NCBI GenBank assembly: GCA_041490445.1
Contig: JBGPTF010000004.1
Location: 1 to 64,000, forward strand
Source of the DNA: JBGPTF01 sp041490445
GTDB lineage: Bacteria > Acidobacteriota > Terriglobia > Acidiferrales > UBA7541
Direction: 5' to 3'
Length of the DNA stretch: 64,000 nucleotides
Shown here: piece by piece, positions 62,405 through 64,000 of the stretch
Layout: the number at the start of each line of letters is the position of its first letter
Numbering within the stretch: the first letter of the stretch is position 1
Position numbers and translations under genes: made by a program
The notes under the pieces: generated by a model
The model's database searches: none
Told to the model about the DNA's origin: nothing
The model's input: the letters and a program-made list of their open reading frames with translations, nothing else

Positions 62405-64000
62405 ATGCGAATGGGAACGCAGGGGTCATACCCAATACGCCGCAGGCAAGCCGCTCTGCTGTTTTCGGTATTGCTATTCTGCGCGGGTGTCTGTGCCGCG
62501 CCTCGTCCGCAGACGCGCTTGCCGGCGGGGCACGGGTTCGTGACGCTCGAAGCGGACCAGCAGCGGCAAGTCGGAAAGGTTTTTTATGCGGACGGAAATG
62601 TGGATATCCGCTTCGAAGACCTCCGCATGCGCGCGGACCATCTGGAATACAGCGACCAGACGCGCGTTGCCGTCGCGCGCGGCCACGTTCAATTCGACCG
62701 CGACACGCAGCATCTCGATGCCAACGCGGCAACGTTCAATCTACGGACGGGCCGCGGCAGTTTCACCGACGTCCGCGGCGCCATCAAGGCAGACCGCCGG
62801 CCCAACCCGGGAATTCTCATCAGCCCCAATCCGCTCTCCTTCGAGGCGGAGGAGGTTGAGCGCGTGGACGAGCGCACCTATACAGTGCGCAACGCCTGGA
62901 TGACTGTCTGCGATCCGAATCGGCCGAAGTGGAAGTTTTATGCTGCGCGGGCGACGATTCATTTGCAGCACTCGGTGGAACTGGAGCACGCCACGTTTCG
63001 CATCTTTTCGGTCCCGGTGATCTATCTGCCGTACGCCACCGCGCCCGCCGGAAGAAAGCTGCGCCAGTCGGGCTTCCTGATCCCTGACGTGGGCAACACT
63101 TCTCGCAAGGGTTTCGTACTCGGCGAATCGTACTACTGGGCGCCGGCCGACTGGCTCGACACGACGCTGGGCGCGCAGCTTCTCAGCCGCCGCGGCTGGG
63201 GCCAGAATGCAAATCTCCGCGCGCGTCCCTGGGAGAACGTTCGCATCGATGCCAGCTTTTACGGCGTGCGCGACCGCGGCCTGCCGCAAAACGGCGTGCG
63301 TGTGGACCAGGGCGGGCACGAGATACATCTCGGGCTCGACGCGTTTCTGCCAAACGGCTGGCGCGCAGCTGCCGACCTGAATGAGCTGAGCTCGCTCACG
63401 TTCCGGCTCGCGTTTTCGGAGACGTTTACGCAGGCTGTGAATTCCGAAGTGACCAATACCGCATTCCTCACCAACTATTTTCGAGGCTTCACGCTGGGCT
63501 TTGCCGCGCTCAGTTACAAGAACTTCCTCGATGCTGGTGACGTGACGGCAGGCACGCTGGAAACTTCCATCGTCATCCGCACCGCACCGGAAGCGCGATT
63601 CAGCTCGGTGGACCAGGCCCCGTGGCGCCACTTGCCCATCTATTTCAGCTTCAATGCCTTTGCCGACGCCATGCACCGGGACGAAGACGTGGCTCCCGCG
63701 TTCGAGACGCCCGCGGCGGTGCAGCGCACCGAGCTTGCGCCCAGCGTGACGATCCCGATGCGCTGGGGACCCTGGCTCGGCCTGAATACAAACTTTATAC
63801 TGCGATCCACCCGCTACAGCGCGCAACTCCTGAGCAACAGCACGTTCGGCCCATCCGTGGTTCGCACGACGGAGGAGCTTGCGGTGGACTTTCGCCCGCC
63901 TTCCTTCTCCCGCGTCTGGGAGCGGCCCAATTCGAAATGGAAACACGTCATCGAGCCGAAGGCCGTGTATCGCTACGTGAGCGGCGTGAACGAGTTTGGG
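62405..64000 (+). CDS. lptD: LPS-assembly protein LptD (N-terminal part, cut by window edge)
   Basis: An open frame of 532 codons to the window edge, stop not seen. It begins with a signal peptide (RRRQAALLFSVLLFCAGVCAAP), followed by an OstA/LptA-like jellyroll (VFYADGNVDIRFEDLRMRADHLEYSD, FDRDTQHLDANAATFNL), the ARATIHLQHSVELEHATFRIFSVPVIYLPYA block, and LptD barrel beginning (SGFLIPDVGNTSRKGFVLGESYYWAPADW). LptD is the outer-membrane translocon that inserts lipopolysaccharide. ATG 62405 precedes the signal directly; ATG 62411 is an alternative. The ribosome binding site is weak. Confidence 0.93.
   Translation, partial: MRMGTQGSYPIRRRQAALLFSVLLFCAGVCAAPRPQTRLPAGHGFVTLEADQQRQVGKVFYADGNVDIRFEDLRMRADHLEYSDQTRVAVARGHVQFDRDTQHLDANAATFNLRTGRGSFTDVRGAIKADRRPNPGILISPNPLSFEAEEVERVDERTYTVRNAWMTVCDPNRPKWKFYAARATIHLQHSVELEHATFRIFSVPVIYLPYATAPAGRKLRQSGFLIPDVGNTSRKGFVLGESYYWAPADWLDTTLGAQLLSRRGWGQNANLRARPWENVRIDASFYGVRDRGLPQNGVRVDQGGHEIHLGLDAFLPNGWRAAADLNELSSLTFRLAFSETFTQAVNSEVTNTAFLTNYFRGFTLGFAALSYKNFLDAGDVTAGTLETSIVIRTAPEARFSSVDQAPWRHLPIYFSFNAFADAMHRDEDVAPAFETPAAVQRTELAPSVTIPMRWGPWLGLNTNFILRSTRYSAQLLSNSTFGPSVVRTTEELAVDFRPPSFSRVWERPNSKWKHVIEPKAVYRYVSGVNEFG

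Overview
The window looks like a piece of an Acidobacteriota chromosome or a large environmental insert. Three things point that way: the 5' part of a 16S rRNA gene at the left edge, an overall GC-rich composition, and a protein set typical of that phylum. That set includes a VWFA-related secreted protein, MacB-like permeases, DUF4382/DUF5666 lipoproteins, bactofilin-like membrane proteins and many secreted peptidases. An outer-membrane LptD at the right edge shows a diderm (Gram-negative) cell. The taxon call comes from reading the sequence, not from a search.

Layout. 1-730: 16S rRNA 5' end (minus strand) with a well-formed leader (sigma70 promoter, hairpins, boxA, a terminator-like hairpin just before 16S). 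763-5090: secreted proteins and two MacB-type permeases without an ATPase. 5191-8203: mtnA, a CPBP membrane protease and a distant deoxyhypusine-synthase-like protein. 8280-16100: uvrA, tRNA-Asn, a small methyltransferase, rhodanese, cytochrome c and polA. 16099-18308: an ECF sigma factor translationally coupled to an anti-sigma/bactofilin fusion. 18336-20004: a perfect hairpin, a palindromic repeat and a lipoprotein. 20271-22601: tdh-kbl threonine degradation. 22701-32700: M28 peptidase, POT transporter, TPR protein, cytochrome c, NAD salvage pair, SDR, HU, M20 peptidase and a PilZ-like protein. 32700-38890: a repeat-rich section around an amidohydrolase, a GT-C glycosyltransferase and a B12/radical-SAM protein. 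38893-44543: acyl-lipid desaturase, tRNA-Ser, histidine kinase and an ABC exporter. 44704-57681: P1, tandem M42, tryptophanase, a deoxynucleoside kinase, S9, an Ntn asparaginase, LhgO, YibQ and a degenerate S41 protein. 58148-61158: a korDABC 2-oxoacid:ferredoxin oxidoreductase operon. 61203-64000: an RDD protein and lptD (cut by the window edge).

How the genes fit together. A recurrent theme is peptide and amino-acid catabolism: six secreted or cytosolic peptidases, a peptide transporter, an asparaginase-type hydrolase, tryptophanase, threonine dehydrogenase plus KBL, and a ferredoxin-dependent 2-oxoacid oxidoreductase that could take up the resulting keto acids. A second theme is the envelope: the sigma/anti-sigma-bactofilin pair, LptD, S41-YibQ, desaturase and glycosyltransferase.

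Most unusual items: (1) the single-polypeptide anti-sigma/bactofilin protein; (2) palindromic intergenic repeats whose TAGCA-type end supplies the stop codon of the adjacent gene in two separate places; (3) an S41 protein that has lost both catalytic residues in an S41-YibQ pair; (4) a tandem M42 peptidase whose first half is degenerate; (5) a 46-bp duplicated intergenic segment and a set of phased 14-bp repeats.
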